From Lachnospiraceae bacterium UBA3282 (GTDB taxonomy: Bacteria; Bacillota; Clostridia; Lachnospirales; Lachnospiraceae): DNA of 24,507 nt. The translations under genes were made by a program, and so were the position numbers. Shown in pieces: positions 11,859 to 18,813 of this stretch. The notes beneath the pieces are model-generated. The model saw only the letters and a program-made list of their open reading frames with translations, was not told where the DNA came from and did no database searches. Where the stretch lies: contig DETS01000005.1 in the NCBI GenBank assembly GCA_002361735.1, positions 3,217 to 27,723 on the forward strand, read 5' to 3'. Within the stretch, counting starts at the first letter, position 1. Each line of letters begins with the position of its first letter.

Positions 11859-12484
11859 AAGGCGTTTTCGTAAAAGACCTCTATATTGCAAAAAGCAATA
11901 TCCTTGTTACGGTTGTTAGTTTAGTTGTTTTGGGTTTCGGTTTGTCGTTTCTGCTTGAAACAAGCGCGCTTTTGGTACTAGCTCCGGTTGCTTCCACAAC
12001 GGCGGTGTTTATCAGTATTACCGGTGACGCTGCTTCAAAATGGAACAAAAATGTGATTGTCATGCCGGTATCACGAAACCAGATTATCGGAGAAAAATAT
12101 CTCTTTTATATGGTGCTTGCACTGTTGGGAATCGTTGCTGCGCTTATTCCGTGTATCGTTTTTGCACTTTTTGGTGTCGATATAACTGCTTACTCTTTAT
12201 GCCTGTATGGGGCTATTGGGATAAGCGCCACGTTATTGGCGGGAGGGATCAGTTTACCGTGCGCATACCTGTTTGATCCGGAAAAATCACAAATTGTATT
12301 TATGATGTCGTTCATGGCATCAACAGGAATGATAGCGGGGATCGTCCTGCTTACGAATGTGTTTATCCCGGTAAAAGAGAATGTCCTTTTGGCTTTTGGT
12401 ATCGTTCTTGCCATTTCAGCGGTATGGTTTTTCTTATCCTATCAAGTGGCGATAAGAGTATATCAGAAACGGGATATCACATGA
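11855..12484 (+). CDS. ABC-2 type permease
   Basis: A 209-aa integral membrane protein with about six hydrophobic segments (near 14-34, 38-54, 84-107, 112-133, 145-168 and 176-197) and short loops, ending RVYQKRDIT. It fits the small ABC-2 permeases paired with YtrA-type regulators (ABC2_membrane_5-like); substrate unknown. Its ATG overlaps the ATPase stop by four bases. Because its ATPase lacks key motifs, it may have no working motor unless another ATPase replaces it. Confidence 0.8.
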   Translation: MKGVFVKDLYIAKSNILVTVVSLVVLGFGLSFLLETSALLVLAPVASTTAVFISITGDAASKWNKNVIVMPVSRNQIIGEKYLFYMVLALLGIVAALIPCIVFALFGVDITAYSLCLYGAIGISATLLAGGISLPCAYLFDPEKSQIVFMMSFMASTGMIAGIVLLTNVFIPVKENVLLAFGIVLAISAVWFFLSYQVAIRVYQKRDIT

Positions 12485-12534
12485 CATTGTCTGCGCGTGC
12501 CATCGCGAAAAGATGCTCTGGCATGGAGGTAAAC

Positions 12535-12858
12535 ATGAAATTATTGTACGGTACAGGTAATCCCGCAAAATTGGAATCAATGAGAAGCCGTCTCGCACAA
12601 TTGGATATGGAACTGCTCGGGCTGCAGGATCTTAGGGCAGAAGGAAAAGACATACCCAAGGTGCCGGAAGACGGCAGTACGCCGCTTGAAAATGCAAGGC
12701 AAAAGGCGGAAGCTTATTACAAAGCGTTTGGAATGCCTGTCTTTTCCTGTGATTCAGGACTGTATTTTGACAATGTTCCCGACGAGGTACAGCCGGGCGT
12801 GCATGTGCGCAACGTCAAAGGGAAATTTTTCTTGCTTTTTCTCTCTCTTATGCTATAA
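12535..12858 (+). pseudogene. Truncated RdgB/HAM1 non-canonical purine NTP pyrophosphatase
   Basis: The first half of an XTP/dITP diphosphatase, which clears deaminated purine nucleotides. The 107 aa cover MKLLYGTGNPAKLESMRSRL (substrate-loop TGNxxK motif), GSTPLENARQKAEAYYKAFG and FSCDSGLYFDNVPDEVQPGV (acidic metal site). After VHVRNVKGK the family sequence stops and FFLLFLSLML runs into the tRNA promoter. The stop codon lies inside the tRNA -10 box. Full-length relatives are about 190-200 aa, so the whole C-terminal half is missing. The start follows GGAGGTAAAC. I read it as a deletion remnant. Confidence 0.85.
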
Positions 12859-12859
12859 T
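12832..12859 (+). promoter_or_regulatory. Promoter of the tRNA-Ala/tRNA-Val unit
   Basis: TTGCTT (12832-12837), 16 bases, TATAAT (12854-12859) with TGC before it (extended -10). The first tRNA begins 9 bases after the -10. The promoter overlaps the 3' end of the truncated RdgB frame. Confidence 0.75.
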
Positions 12860-12868
12860 TTTGGTTAT

Positions 12869-12941
12869 GGGGATATAGCTCAGCTGGGAGAGCGATACGT
12901 TCGCAACGTATAGGTCAGGGGTTCGAGTCCCCCTATCTCCA
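12869..12941 (+). tRNA. tRNA-Ala, anticodon CGC
   Basis: A 73-base cloverleaf: acceptor GGGGATA/TATCTCC, D-stem GCTC/GAGC, anticodon stem ATACG/CGTAT with loop TTCGCAA (anticodon CGC), T-loop TTCGAGT, discriminator A. The G3-U70 wobble pair that marks alanine tRNAs is present. The outermost T-stem pair is A-C. No CCA is encoded. It reads the GCG codon. Confidence 0.92.
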
Positions 12942-12945
12942 CTCT

Positions 12946-13019
12946 GGAAGCATAGCTCAGCTGGGATGAGCGTTCGCCTCACACGCGAGAGGTCATGGGT
13001 TCGAGCCCCATTGCTTCCA
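12946..13019 (+). tRNA. tRNA-Val, anticodon CAC
   Basis: A 74-base cloverleaf: acceptor GGAAGCA/TGCTTCC, D-stem GCTC/GAGC, anticodon stem TTCGC/GCGAG with loop CTCACAC (anticodon CAC), T-stem ATGGG/CCCAT, discriminator A, no encoded CCA. Four bases after the alanine tRNA, so the two share one transcript. It reads the GTG codon. Confidence 0.92.
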
Positions 13020-13031
13020 TGAATCCATCGG

Positions 13032-13061
13032 AAAAGAAGTCGGCATTCCCGGCTTCTTTTT
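13032..13061 (+). terminator. Terminator after the tRNA pair
   Basis: AAAAGAAGTCGG (13032-13043), CATT loop, CCGGCTTCTTTT with one G-U pair, then TTC. It starts 13 bases after the valine tRNA. Confidence 0.85.
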
Positions 13062-13072
13062 CAATCGTTAGA

Positions 13073-13109
13073 AATTGCGACAGGGTAAGCCGTTTAGGGA
13101 GAATGGGAA
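13073..13109 (+). repeat. 37-nt dispersed intergenic element, copy 2
   Basis: 29 of 37 positions match 10732-10768 in the same orientation. It lies between the tRNA terminator and the MATE gene. The hairpin that follows the first copy is not conserved here. Confidence 0.6.
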
Positions 13110-13145
13110 ACGACAACGACGGTTTATGCGGGAGGATAATTGACG

Positions 13146-14540
13146 ATGGCAGTGCGTGTAAAAAATATGACGACGGGAAAGCCTGCGAAACTCTTGCTTG
13201 CCTTTTCCTTTTCCCTGATGGCGGGAAATGTCTTCCAACAGTTATATACCGTGGTGGATACCATGGTGGTTGGGAAAGTATTGGGCGTTACCGCATTGGC
13301 GGCGCTGGGTGCTTCGGACTGGCTCAACTGGCTGATGCTGGGCGTGATCCAGGGATTGACGCAGGGGTTTGGCATCCGCATGGCGCAGGAATTTGGTGCC
13401 GGCAGAGAAGATAAACTGAGAGAGTGTGTGGGAAGCGCAGTGGTACTTTCCCTATTCTCGGCGGTGCTTTTGACGGCGGCGGGGCAGTTGGCGGCAAGAC
13501 CGGTGCTCATGCTGTTACAAACGCCTCCGGAGATCATAGAATTTACCCTTCTGTATCTGCGGATCATGTTTGCGGGTGTGCCGATCGTCATGCTCTATAA
13601 CCTGTTGGCCTGTATTCTGCGCTCGCTGGGGGACAGTAGGACGCCTCTAAATGCGATGATCGTAGCTTCGCTGACCAATATTGCGCTGGACTGCCTTTTT
13701 GTATTGGGGTTTCATTGGGGGATCGCAGGCGCGGCGGCGGCCACATTGATCGCGCAGGCGGTATCGAGCGGATTCTGTTTCTTCTATATTAAAAGGCTTA
13801 CGATTCTGAAGCTTGAGAAGGATGATTTCCGTTTGCGGGAAGACCTGACAAGGAAGCTGTTTTTTCTGGGACTGCCCATGGCTTTTCAGAACGGGATCAT
13901 TGCGGTGGGAGGCATGATCGTGCAGTTTGTGGTAAATACTTACGGGGTTCTTTTTATCGCAGGCTTTACGGCGACCAATAAACTTTACGGGCTTTTGGAA
14001 ATTGCGGGCACTTCCTACGGGTACGCCATGGTGACTTATGTCGGACAGAATCTGGGCGCGGGCAGAATGGACCGTATCCGCAGCGGGATGCGGTCAGCCA
14101 TGGGAATTGCCATGGTAACTTCCGTTGTGATTGCCGTCTGTATGCTGGTATTCGGAAAGGGGATTTTGGGACTCTTTATTTCAGGGAGTCCCGAAGTCGT
14201 GGAACAGACCATGCGGATCGCGTACTTTTATCTGGCGGTGATGAGTGTCTGTCTGCCCATTCTCTATGTGCTCCACGTGACCCGCTCCGCTTTGCAGGGG
14301 ATGGGCAATACGGTTCTCCCTATGCTGTCCGGTGTGGCGGAGTTTGTCATGCGTACCCTCTCGGTAATCTTTCTGCCAATGTTGTTTGGGGAGACGGGGA
14401 TCTTTTTTGCCGAGATCCTGGCATGGTTGGGAGCGGATGTGGTGCTGGTTGGCAGCTACTTTGTGGTAACAGGGAAGCTGGAAAAGAAATTGACTATAGT
14501 AGTCAACAAAGAAACCGGGACAAAAGAAGAGCAGCTGTAA
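13146..14540 (+). CDS. MATE-family multidrug/toxin efflux transporter
   Basis: A 464-aa protein with about twelve membrane segments in two homologous halves. MATE hallmarks are AGNVFQQLYTVVDTMVVGKV (around 24-43) and VGVTALAALGASDWLNWL-like text in the first half, with FNKLYG/AGTSYGYAMVTYVGQNLGAGR in the second half. It exports drugs or metabolites using a sodium or proton gradient; the substrate cannot be predicted. The start at ATG 13146 follows GGGAGGA by 9-10 bases; TTG at 13140 is a less likely alternative. It stands alone and is convergent with the SDR gene, 21 bases away. Confidence 0.93.
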   Translation: MAVRVKNMTTGKPAKLLLAFSFSLMAGNVFQQLYTVVDTMVVGKVLGVTALAALGASDWLNWLMLGVIQGLTQGFGIRMAQEFGAGREDKLRECVGSAVVLSLFSAVLLTAAGQLAARPVLMLLQTPPEIIEFTLLYLRIMFAGVPIVMLYNLLACILRSLGDSRTPLNAMIVASLTNIALDCLFVLGFHWGIAGAAAATLIAQAVSSGFCFFYIKRLTILKLEKDDFRLREDLTRKLFFLGLPMAFQNGIIAVGGMIVQFVVNTYGVLFIAGFTATNKLYGLLEIAGTSYGYAMVTYVGQNLGAGRMDRIRSGMRSAMGIAMVTSVVIAVCMLVFGKGILGLFISGSPEVVEQTMRIAYFYLAVMSVCLPILYVLHVTRSALQGMGNTVLPMLSGVAEFVMRTLSVIFLPMLFGETGIFFAEILAWLGADVVLVGSYFVVTGKLEKKLTIVVNKETGTKEEQL

Positions 14541-14579
14541 AAAAAGAAAGACGGCGGAGTCTTATGTCCACCCACCGTC
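14538..14579 (-). terminator. Terminator of the SDR gene overlapping its last codons
   Basis: On the minus strand GACGGTGG (14579 to 14572) pairs with CCGCCGTC (14557 to 14550, one G-U), followed by TTTCTTTTT. The first arm is within the final codons of the SDR gene, so coding and termination overlap in the tight convergent gap. Confidence 0.65.
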
Positions 14580-15311
14580 CAGCGTGACGATCTGCCCGGT
14601 CAGATAGTCGGGTGCATTCAAAAGGGCGAGAGCCAGGCGGGCAGCTTCCTCTGGTCGACCGATTCGGTCAGCGGGGATATCCACCCGTAACGCTTCCAGA
14701 TCTTCCGGCGAGAAGCCGCGGTTCATATCCGTGTCGATCAGACCGCAGGCAATGGCGTTGACCTGGATGCCGCTGGGAGCAAGTTCCTTGGCGAGGGCTT
14801 TGGTAAAAGCGTTCACGCCGCCTTTCGAGGCGGAGTAGGCTACTTCCATGGAGGCGCCCACATTTCCCCAGACGGAGGAGATGTTGAGGATCTTTCCGGC
14901 ATGGCGCTGTAACATCAGAGGGATGGCGAGGCGGCAGCTGTAGAACAGGGCGTTCAGATTCACATTCATCAGAGACTGCCATTGTTCCGTGCTCATCTCG
15001 TGCAGCAGCCCGACATGGGAGATGCCGGCGTTGTTGACTAAAACAGTCAACTCACTGATTTCCGCAAAGACCCGTTCCACATCCTGCGGATTGCCCATAT
15101 CCGCTAAAATAGGCGTACAGGGGACGGAAAAGGTTTCTGACAGACGATGTGACAGTTGTGTCAGTTCTGCTTCGGAGTACCGACAGGTGAGGTAGAGGCG
15201 GTATCCTTCCGCCGCAAGAGCCTCCGCGATGGCGCGCCCGATCCCGCGGGAGGCGCCCGTCACCAGGGCGGTTTTGTGTGTGGGTGGATTTTGATGTGGT
15301 GTCATAGTCAT
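14562..15311 (-). CDS. Short-chain dehydrogenase/reductase (FabG-like)
   Basis: A 249-aa NAD(P)H-dependent oxidoreductase. The Rossmann motif TGASRGIG is at 18-25, followed by NNAG at 93-96. Catalytic residues are S146 in ISSVWG, Y159 and K163 in YSASKGG, and N118 upstream in NVNLNA. The C-terminus LTGQIVTLDGGWT matches 3-oxoacyl-ACP reductases. It may reduce 3-oxoacyl-ACP in fatty acid synthesis, but isolated copies outside a fab cluster often act on other ketones or sugars, so I leave the symbol open. The ATG at 15311 follows AAAGGAACAAAATATT. A 19-bp palindrome lies 30 bases upstream and is a candidate operator. Confidence 0.9.
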   Translation of the reverse strand: MTMTPHQNPPTHKTALVTGASRGIGRAIAEALAAEGYRLYLTCRYSEAELTQLSHRLSETFSVPCTPILADMGNPQDVERVFAEISELTVLVNNAGISHVGLLHEMSTEQWQSLMNVNLNALFYSCRLAIPLMLQRHAGKILNISSVWGNVGASMEVAYSASKGGVNAFTKALAKELAPSGIQVNAIACGLIDTDMNRGFSPEDLEALRVDIPADRIGRPEEAARLALALLNAPDYLTGQIVTLDGGWT

Positions 15312-15340
15312 AATATTTTGTTCCTTTTCAGCGTGATATT

Positions 15341-15359
15341 ATTGTACAAATTGTACAAT
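15341..15359. promoter_or_regulatory. 19-bp perfect palindrome between divergent SDR and flavoprotein genes
   Basis: ATTGTACAA-A-TTGTACAAT: two 9-base inverted arms around one central A. It is 30 bases upstream of the SDR start and 90 bases upstream of the thioredoxin-reductase-like gene. The size and spacing suit a dimeric helix-turn-helix repressor (TetR or MarR type). No regulator gene is adjacent. Confidence 0.7.
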
Positions 15360-15448
15360 CTAAAGAATCAAAATCTCTTAACTGCAAAGATTATACTACA
15401 GACAGCAGAGAAAGTCATCTGCGGAAAGAAAATGAAATGAGGTGGATT

Positions 15449-16363
15449 ATGTACGATCTTATTATTATCGGGGCAGGTCCGGCGGGACTGTCCGCAGCCG
15501 TTTACGGGAGGAGAGCGGGGTTTGACCTTCTGGTGATCGAGCAGCTGCCCATGGGAGGAGGGCAGGTCGTTAATACCTATGAAGTGGATAATTATCTGGG
15601 GCTTCCGGGAATCAATGGTTTCAATCTGGGGCAGAAATTCAGACAGCATGCGGAAGAACAGGGAGCGGTCTTTCATATGGGGAAGGTCACAAAGATCAGT
15701 GACGGTGGTGACAAAAAGAGTGTGACGCTGGCGGACGGTACGGTTTTCGAGGCGCGGACGCTGATTCTTGCGGGCGGTGCGGAACATGCGAAGCTGGGGG
15801 TTCCCGGAGAGGAGGCGTTTCGTGGGCAGGGTGTCTCCTACTGCGCTACCTGTGACGGTGCTTTCTTTAAGAAGCGGGATGTTGCCGTGATCGGCGGCGG
15901 CGATGTAGCGGTCGAGGATGCAATTTATTTGTCCAGATTCTGCCGCAAGGTGTGGCTGGTCCACAGACGGGACAGCCTGCGGGCAGCGAAAAGTTTACAG
16001 GAGAAGCTCTTTGCCTGCGAAAATGCGGAGGTGGTCTGGGACAGCGTACTCCTTGCGGTCGAGGGAAGTGATCTGGTGGAGAAGATCAAAATCCGTCATA
16101 CAAAGGACGAAGCAGAGCGGGAAATTCCCGTGGAGGGCGTTTTCATTGCGGTGGGGATGCACCCGGATACGGAAGCTTACAAAGAAGTGGTTGCCTGCGA
16201 TGAGAACGGCTGGCTGATTGCGGGAGAGGACTGTAAAACGAATGTGCCCGGTATTTTTGCGGCGGGAGATATCCGCACAAAGAGGCTGAGACAAATCGTA
16301 ACAGCGGTGTCTGACGGCGCCTGTGCGGTGGCTTCTGCGGAACATTATCTCTCCCTACGGTAA
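15449..16363 (+). CDS. trxB: Thioredoxin-disulfide reductase-like flavoprotein
   Basis: A 304-aa FAD/NADPH enzyme that passes electrons from NADPH to a thioredoxin-type partner. FAD motif GAGPAG (8-13), redox pair C132-A-T-C135 in YCATCDGAFF, NADPH motif GGGDVAVED (149-157), HRRD for the NADPH phosphate, and C-terminal FAD motif AAGDIRTKRLRQIVTAVSDG. Length and order match TrxB. The frame opens at an ATG at 15437, but AGGTGG is placed for ATG 15449, giving MYDLIIIGAG. A TATACT -10 lies at 15392-15397 without a good -35. No thioredoxin gene is adjacent. The core catalytic set is complete. Confidence 0.92.
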   Translation: MYDLIIIGAGPAGLSAAVYGRRAGFDLLVIEQLPMGGGQVVNTYEVDNYLGLPGINGFNLGQKFRQHAEEQGAVFHMGKVTKISDGGDKKSVTLADGTVFEARTLILAGGAEHAKLGVPGEEAFRGQGVSYCATCDGAFFKKRDVAVIGGGDVAVEDAIYLSRFCRKVWLVHRRDSLRAAKSLQEKLFACENAEVVWDSVLLAVEGSDLVEKIKIRHTKDEAEREIPVEGVFIAVGMHPDTEAYKEVVACDENGWLIAGEDCKTNVPGIFAAGDIRTKRLRQIVTAVSDGACAVASAEHYLSLR

Positions 16364-16434
16364 AGAAGGAACAGCTGCGGATGCAAAAAAAGGGAGGGTT
16401 GCTGTAGAGATTATTAAGAAAAATACCTCGAATC

Positions 16435-16451
16435 ATTACAGAAATGTTACA
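16435..16451 (-). promoter_or_regulatory. WalR-type box (distal)
   Basis: On the minus strand TGTAAC-ATTTC-TGTAAT, matching the WalR consensus TGTWAH-N5-TGTWAH at every defined position. It is about 130 bases before the -35 of the wall hydrolase gene and in the opposite orientation to the proximal box. WalR control is inferred. Confidence 0.5.
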
Positions 16452-16582
16452 AACAATTTTGCCGCCAAATTGACAAGACTTGACATAACTTTTTTGTAAC
16501 CCAACGGCGAAGAATCTGACTTTTTGGTGAAAAGACACAAGAACTTGCGTTTATATGTGCGAAATGATGGTAGATGATGTGG

Positions 16583-16611
16583 TTGACAAAACGTAAGTGC
16601 AATGCTATATT
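16583..16611 (+). promoter_or_regulatory. Sigma-A promoter of the SH3b-NlpC/P60 gene
   Basis: TTGACA (16583-16588), 17 bases, TATATT (16606-16611). The predicted start near 16618 falls just before the WalR-type box. The rest of the 290-base gap from 16364 holds the distal WalR-type box, two TTGACA-like hexamers (16470 and 16480) without -10 boxes, and no gene. Confidence 0.85.
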
Positions 16612-16620
16612 ATAGCCAGA

Positions 16621-16637
16621 TGTAACAATTCTGTAAC
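16621..16637 (+). promoter_or_regulatory. WalR-type box (proximal, just downstream of the start site)
   Basis: TGTAAC-AATTC-TGTAAC, an exact match to TGTWAH-N5-TGTWAH. It begins within a few bases of the predicted transcription start. In Bacillus, WalR sites at or after the start usually repress autolysin-related genes, so repression is the likelier effect. Confidence 0.6.
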
Positions 16638-16653
16638 AAATGAGGTAATTTTG

Positions 16654-17988
16654 ATGAGAAAAAACGGACTGAAATTAACAGTATGTGCTTTGACCGCCGT
16701 CCTTACTTTTACAGGGACAGGGCTGGAGGCGCAGGCGACAGGAAACGTGGGAAGCGTTCTGCCGTCGGCCGGTATAGAGTTCTCCCTGCAGGACGGAGAA
16801 AAGTCGACTTCTTTATCGAATTTGAAGGAAGAATCTGACAAGGAAGCGGCAGAACAGTCAGGAGAGCAGACAGAGATGCCCGATGCGGAGGGAATCAGCG
16901 TCGGCAGCTTACAGGTTGGCGGGTTTTCCGATCTGGTCAGTACGACTGACAGTATCAGCAAAGCACAGGAGAAGAAAATCTTAGATACCGTAGTGGTCAG
17001 TGAAGGATACACGAGAGATTTGCGTGAGGCAGCAGGAAGCGGTCTTTCCGAGGAGGAGGAGAGTTTTAAGAATCTGGTCATCGCCAGGGTGAATGACTAT
17101 GTGAACGTGCGCAGCATTCCCAGCGAGGAGGGCGAGATCGTCGGTAAACTCTACAATAAATCCGTCGGAAGTTTTATCGAGGAGGAGGACGGCTGGTATA
17201 AGATCAGTTCCGGCTCCGTGGAAGGTTATGTCAAAGGTGAATTTTGTGTTACGGGTGAAGAAGCTGTAGATTACGCAAAGGAAGTGGGAACCCGTATCGC
17301 TACCGTTACGACGACGACCCTTAAGGTGCGTGAGCAGCCCGGACTGGACGAGACGGTTTTGGGTCTGGTGCCGATCGAGGATGAGCTGATCGTCACGGAG
17401 GAGTTGGACGGTTGGGTAAAGGTCAATATCGAGGAAGGTGACGGTTACGTTTCTCTTGATTATGTGACACTTTCTACCGAGTTTGTAAAAGCCGAGTCCA
17501 TTGCCGAGGAACAGGCGAGACTGGCAAAGGAAGAAGAAGCCAGAAGGGCGGCGAAGGAAGCGGCGAAGAAGAAAACCGCGGAAAATGCAGCCTCCGGCGG
17601 CAAGACCGAGGACGGCGGCAAGACCTATGCGAGCCCGACAGGCAGCACGGGCGCCGATGTGGTACAGTTTGCGAAGCAGTTCGTGGGCAACCCCTATGTG
17701 TACGGCGGCACCAGTCTGACGAACGGTGCGGACTGCTCCGGATTTGTGATGAGCGTATACAAAAACTTTGGTGTGAACCTGCCTCACTCGTCTGCGGCTG
17801 ACAGAAGTGTCGGCGCGGCGGTGAATGGACTGGAGAATGCACAGCCCGGCGATATCATCTGCTATTCGGGTCATGTGGGCATCTACGCGGGCAACGGTCA
17901 GATCGTGCACGCATCCACATCCAGAACCGGCATCATCGTATCCAGCGCGACCTATCGCTCCATTCTCTCCATCAGGAGAATCTTCTAA
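16654..17988 (+). CDS. Secreted SH3b-NlpC/P60 peptidoglycan endopeptidase
   Basis: A 444-aa exported cell-wall hydrolase. Signal peptide 1 to about 28 (MRKNGLKLTV ... LEAQATG), an acidic spacer, two bacterial SH3 domains (about 141-200 with DYVNVRSIPSEEGEIVGKL, and 213-274 with TTLKVREQPGLDETVLGLV), and an Ala/Lys/Glu-rich linker (280-325). The C-terminal NlpC/P60 domain (334-444) has catalytic C361 (GADCSGF), H407 (SGHVGIY) and H419 (IVHAST). It should cut D-Glu to diaminopimelate bonds in stem peptides during growth or division. ATG 16654 follows GAGGTAATTTTG; an upstream in-frame ATG at 16597 would lack a signal peptide start. WalR-type boxes flank its promoter, fitting a wall-stress regulon. 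Confidence 0.95.
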   Translation: MRKNGLKLTVCALTAVLTFTGTGLEAQATGNVGSVLPSAGIEFSLQDGEKSTSLSNLKEESDKEAAEQSGEQTEMPDAEGISVGSLQVGGFSDLVSTTDSISKAQEKKILDTVVVSEGYTRDLREAAGSGLSEEEESFKNLVIARVNDYVNVRSIPSEEGEIVGKLYNKSVGSFIEEEDGWYKISSGSVEGYVKGEFCVTGEEAVDYAKEVGTRIATVTTTTLKVREQPGLDETVLGLVPIEDELIVTEELDGWVKVNIEEGDGYVSLDYVTLSTEFVKAESIAEEQARLAKEEEARRAAKEAAKKKTAENAASGGKTEDGGKTYASPTGSTGADVVQFAKQFVGNPYVYGGTSLTNGADCSGFVMSVYKNFGVNLPHSSAADRSVGAAVNGLENAQPGDIICYSGHVGIYAGNGQIVHASTSRTGIIVSSATYRSILSIRRIF

Positions 17989-18006
17989 CACAGGAGAATC
18001 TTCTAA
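17973..18006 (+). repeat. 18-bp tandem duplication across the stop codon
   Basis: CAGGAGAATCTTCTAA occurs at 17973-17988 and again at 17991-18006, with period 18. The first copy contains the TAA stop of the wall hydrolase gene, and the second lies just after it in the same frame and also contains a stop. Confidence 0.85.
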
Positions 18007-18029
18007 AAAAGAAAAATAGAAAATCAGGA

Positions 18030-18053
18030 GGCAGCCCCAAACGGGCTGCCTTT
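18030..18053 (+). terminator. Terminator after the NlpC/P60 gene
   Basis: GGCAGCCC (18030-18037), CAAAC loop, GGGCTGCC (18043-18050), then TTTGCTT. GC-rich stem with a short T-run. Confidence 0.85.
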
Positions 18054-18081
18054 GCTTATGATGAAATAAAGCGCGATTTTC

Positions 18082-18111
18082 TTGCAATAGAGAAGTCGGA
18101 TATGCTATAAT
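18082..18111 (+). promoter_or_regulatory. Sigma-A promoter of hpf
   Basis: TTGCAA (18082-18087), 18 bases, TATAAT (18106-18111), with TGC before the -10 (extended form). It lies 36 bases before the hpf start. Confidence 0.8.
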
Positions 18112-18147
18112 ACAGACAAGTCATATCCAATGAAAGGAATGAGTGCG

Positions 18148-18675
18148 ATGAAATTTATCATTGTAGGCAAAAATATCGAAGTGACACCGGGACTGCGATC
18201 CGCGGTGGAGGATAAGATCGGTAAATTGGAAAAGTTTTTTACCGAGGATACGGAGGTACATGTCACGCTCAGCGTGGAGAAGGATCGTCAGAAAATCGAG
18301 GTCACGATTCCTGTGAAGGGAAATATCATCCGTTCCGAGCAGGTCAGCAGCGATATGTATGTATCCATCGATCTGGTGGAGGAGATTATCGAGAGACAGC
18401 TGAAAAAGTACAAACATAAGCTGGTGGATAAGAAGCAGGGGACCGATTACTTCCGTCAGGAATTTATTGAAAAGGACTATATGGATGAGGAGGAGGTTAA
18501 GATCATCCGCTCAAAGAAGTTTGACATTAAGCCCATGTATCCCGAGGATGCCTGTGTGCAGATGGAGCTTCTGGGACATAATTTCTTCGTATTCTGCAAT
18601 GCGGAGACAGATCAGGTGAATGTTGTTTATAAGAGAAAGGGAAATACCTACGGGCTGATCGAGCCGGAGGCGTAG
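18148..18675 (+). CDS. hpf: Ribosome hibernation-promoting factor, long form
   Basis: A 175-aa protein that stabilises inactive 100S ribosome dimers in slow or stationary growth. The N-terminal S30AE/YfiA domain (about 1-95) carries MKFIIVGKNIEVTPGLRSAV and EDKIGKLEKFF. The C-terminal dimerisation domain (about 118-175) has IIRSKKFDIKPMYPEDACVQMELLGHNFFVF and VVYKRKGNTYGLIEPE. This is the long HPF form found in most Firmicutes. The frame extends to an ATG at 18130, but AAAGGA is spaced for ATG 18148, and the product then starts with the conserved MKFIIVGKN. It has its own promoter and terminator. Confidence 0.96.
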   Translation: MKFIIVGKNIEVTPGLRSAVEDKIGKLEKFFTEDTEVHVTLSVEKDRQKIEVTIPVKGNIIRSEQVSSDMYVSIDLVEEIIERQLKKYKHKLVDKKQGTDYFRQEFIEKDYMDEEEVKIIRSKKFDIKPMYPEDACVQMELLGHNFFVFCNAETDQVNVVYKRKGNTYGLIEPEA

Positions 18676-18695
18676 GCATAAGTCGAAAGAAATGG

Positions 18696-18727
18696 CGGCG
18701 GGAGAGATAATCTTCCGCCGTTTTTTT
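18696..18727 (+). terminator. Terminator after hpf
   Basis: CGGCGGGAGA (18696-18705), GATAA loop, TCTTCCGCCG (one G-U), then seven T residues (18721-18727). A strong terminator. Confidence 0.93.
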
Positions 18728-18728
18728 G

Positions 18729-18752
18729 CCGTTATATGCACTGACATAACGG
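18729..18752. promoter_or_regulatory. Inverted repeat upstream of the M23 peptidase gene
   Basis: CCGTTAT (18729-18735) and ATAACGG (18746-18752), perfect 7-base arms around a 10-base centre containing a CTGACA that could serve as a -35. It may be an operator; no clear -10 follows. Confidence 0.4.
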
Positions 18753-18813
18753 TATTTTGCCATACATACATTTAAAACAAGTGTGGCACGGCAGTCTTTG
18801 TATGGAGGCGCCG

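Noticed and set aside
15368..15964. Minus-strand 198-aa frame opposite the thioredoxin-reductase-like gene
   Set aside because: Antisense to conserved FAD and CATC motifs; no ribosome binding site or recognisable domain.
16981..18087. Minus-strand 368-aa open frame opposite the NlpC/P60 gene
   Set aside because: The plus-strand frame has clear SH3b and NlpC/P60 domains and a signal peptide. The opposite frame is His/Arg-rich antisense noise crossing a terminator.
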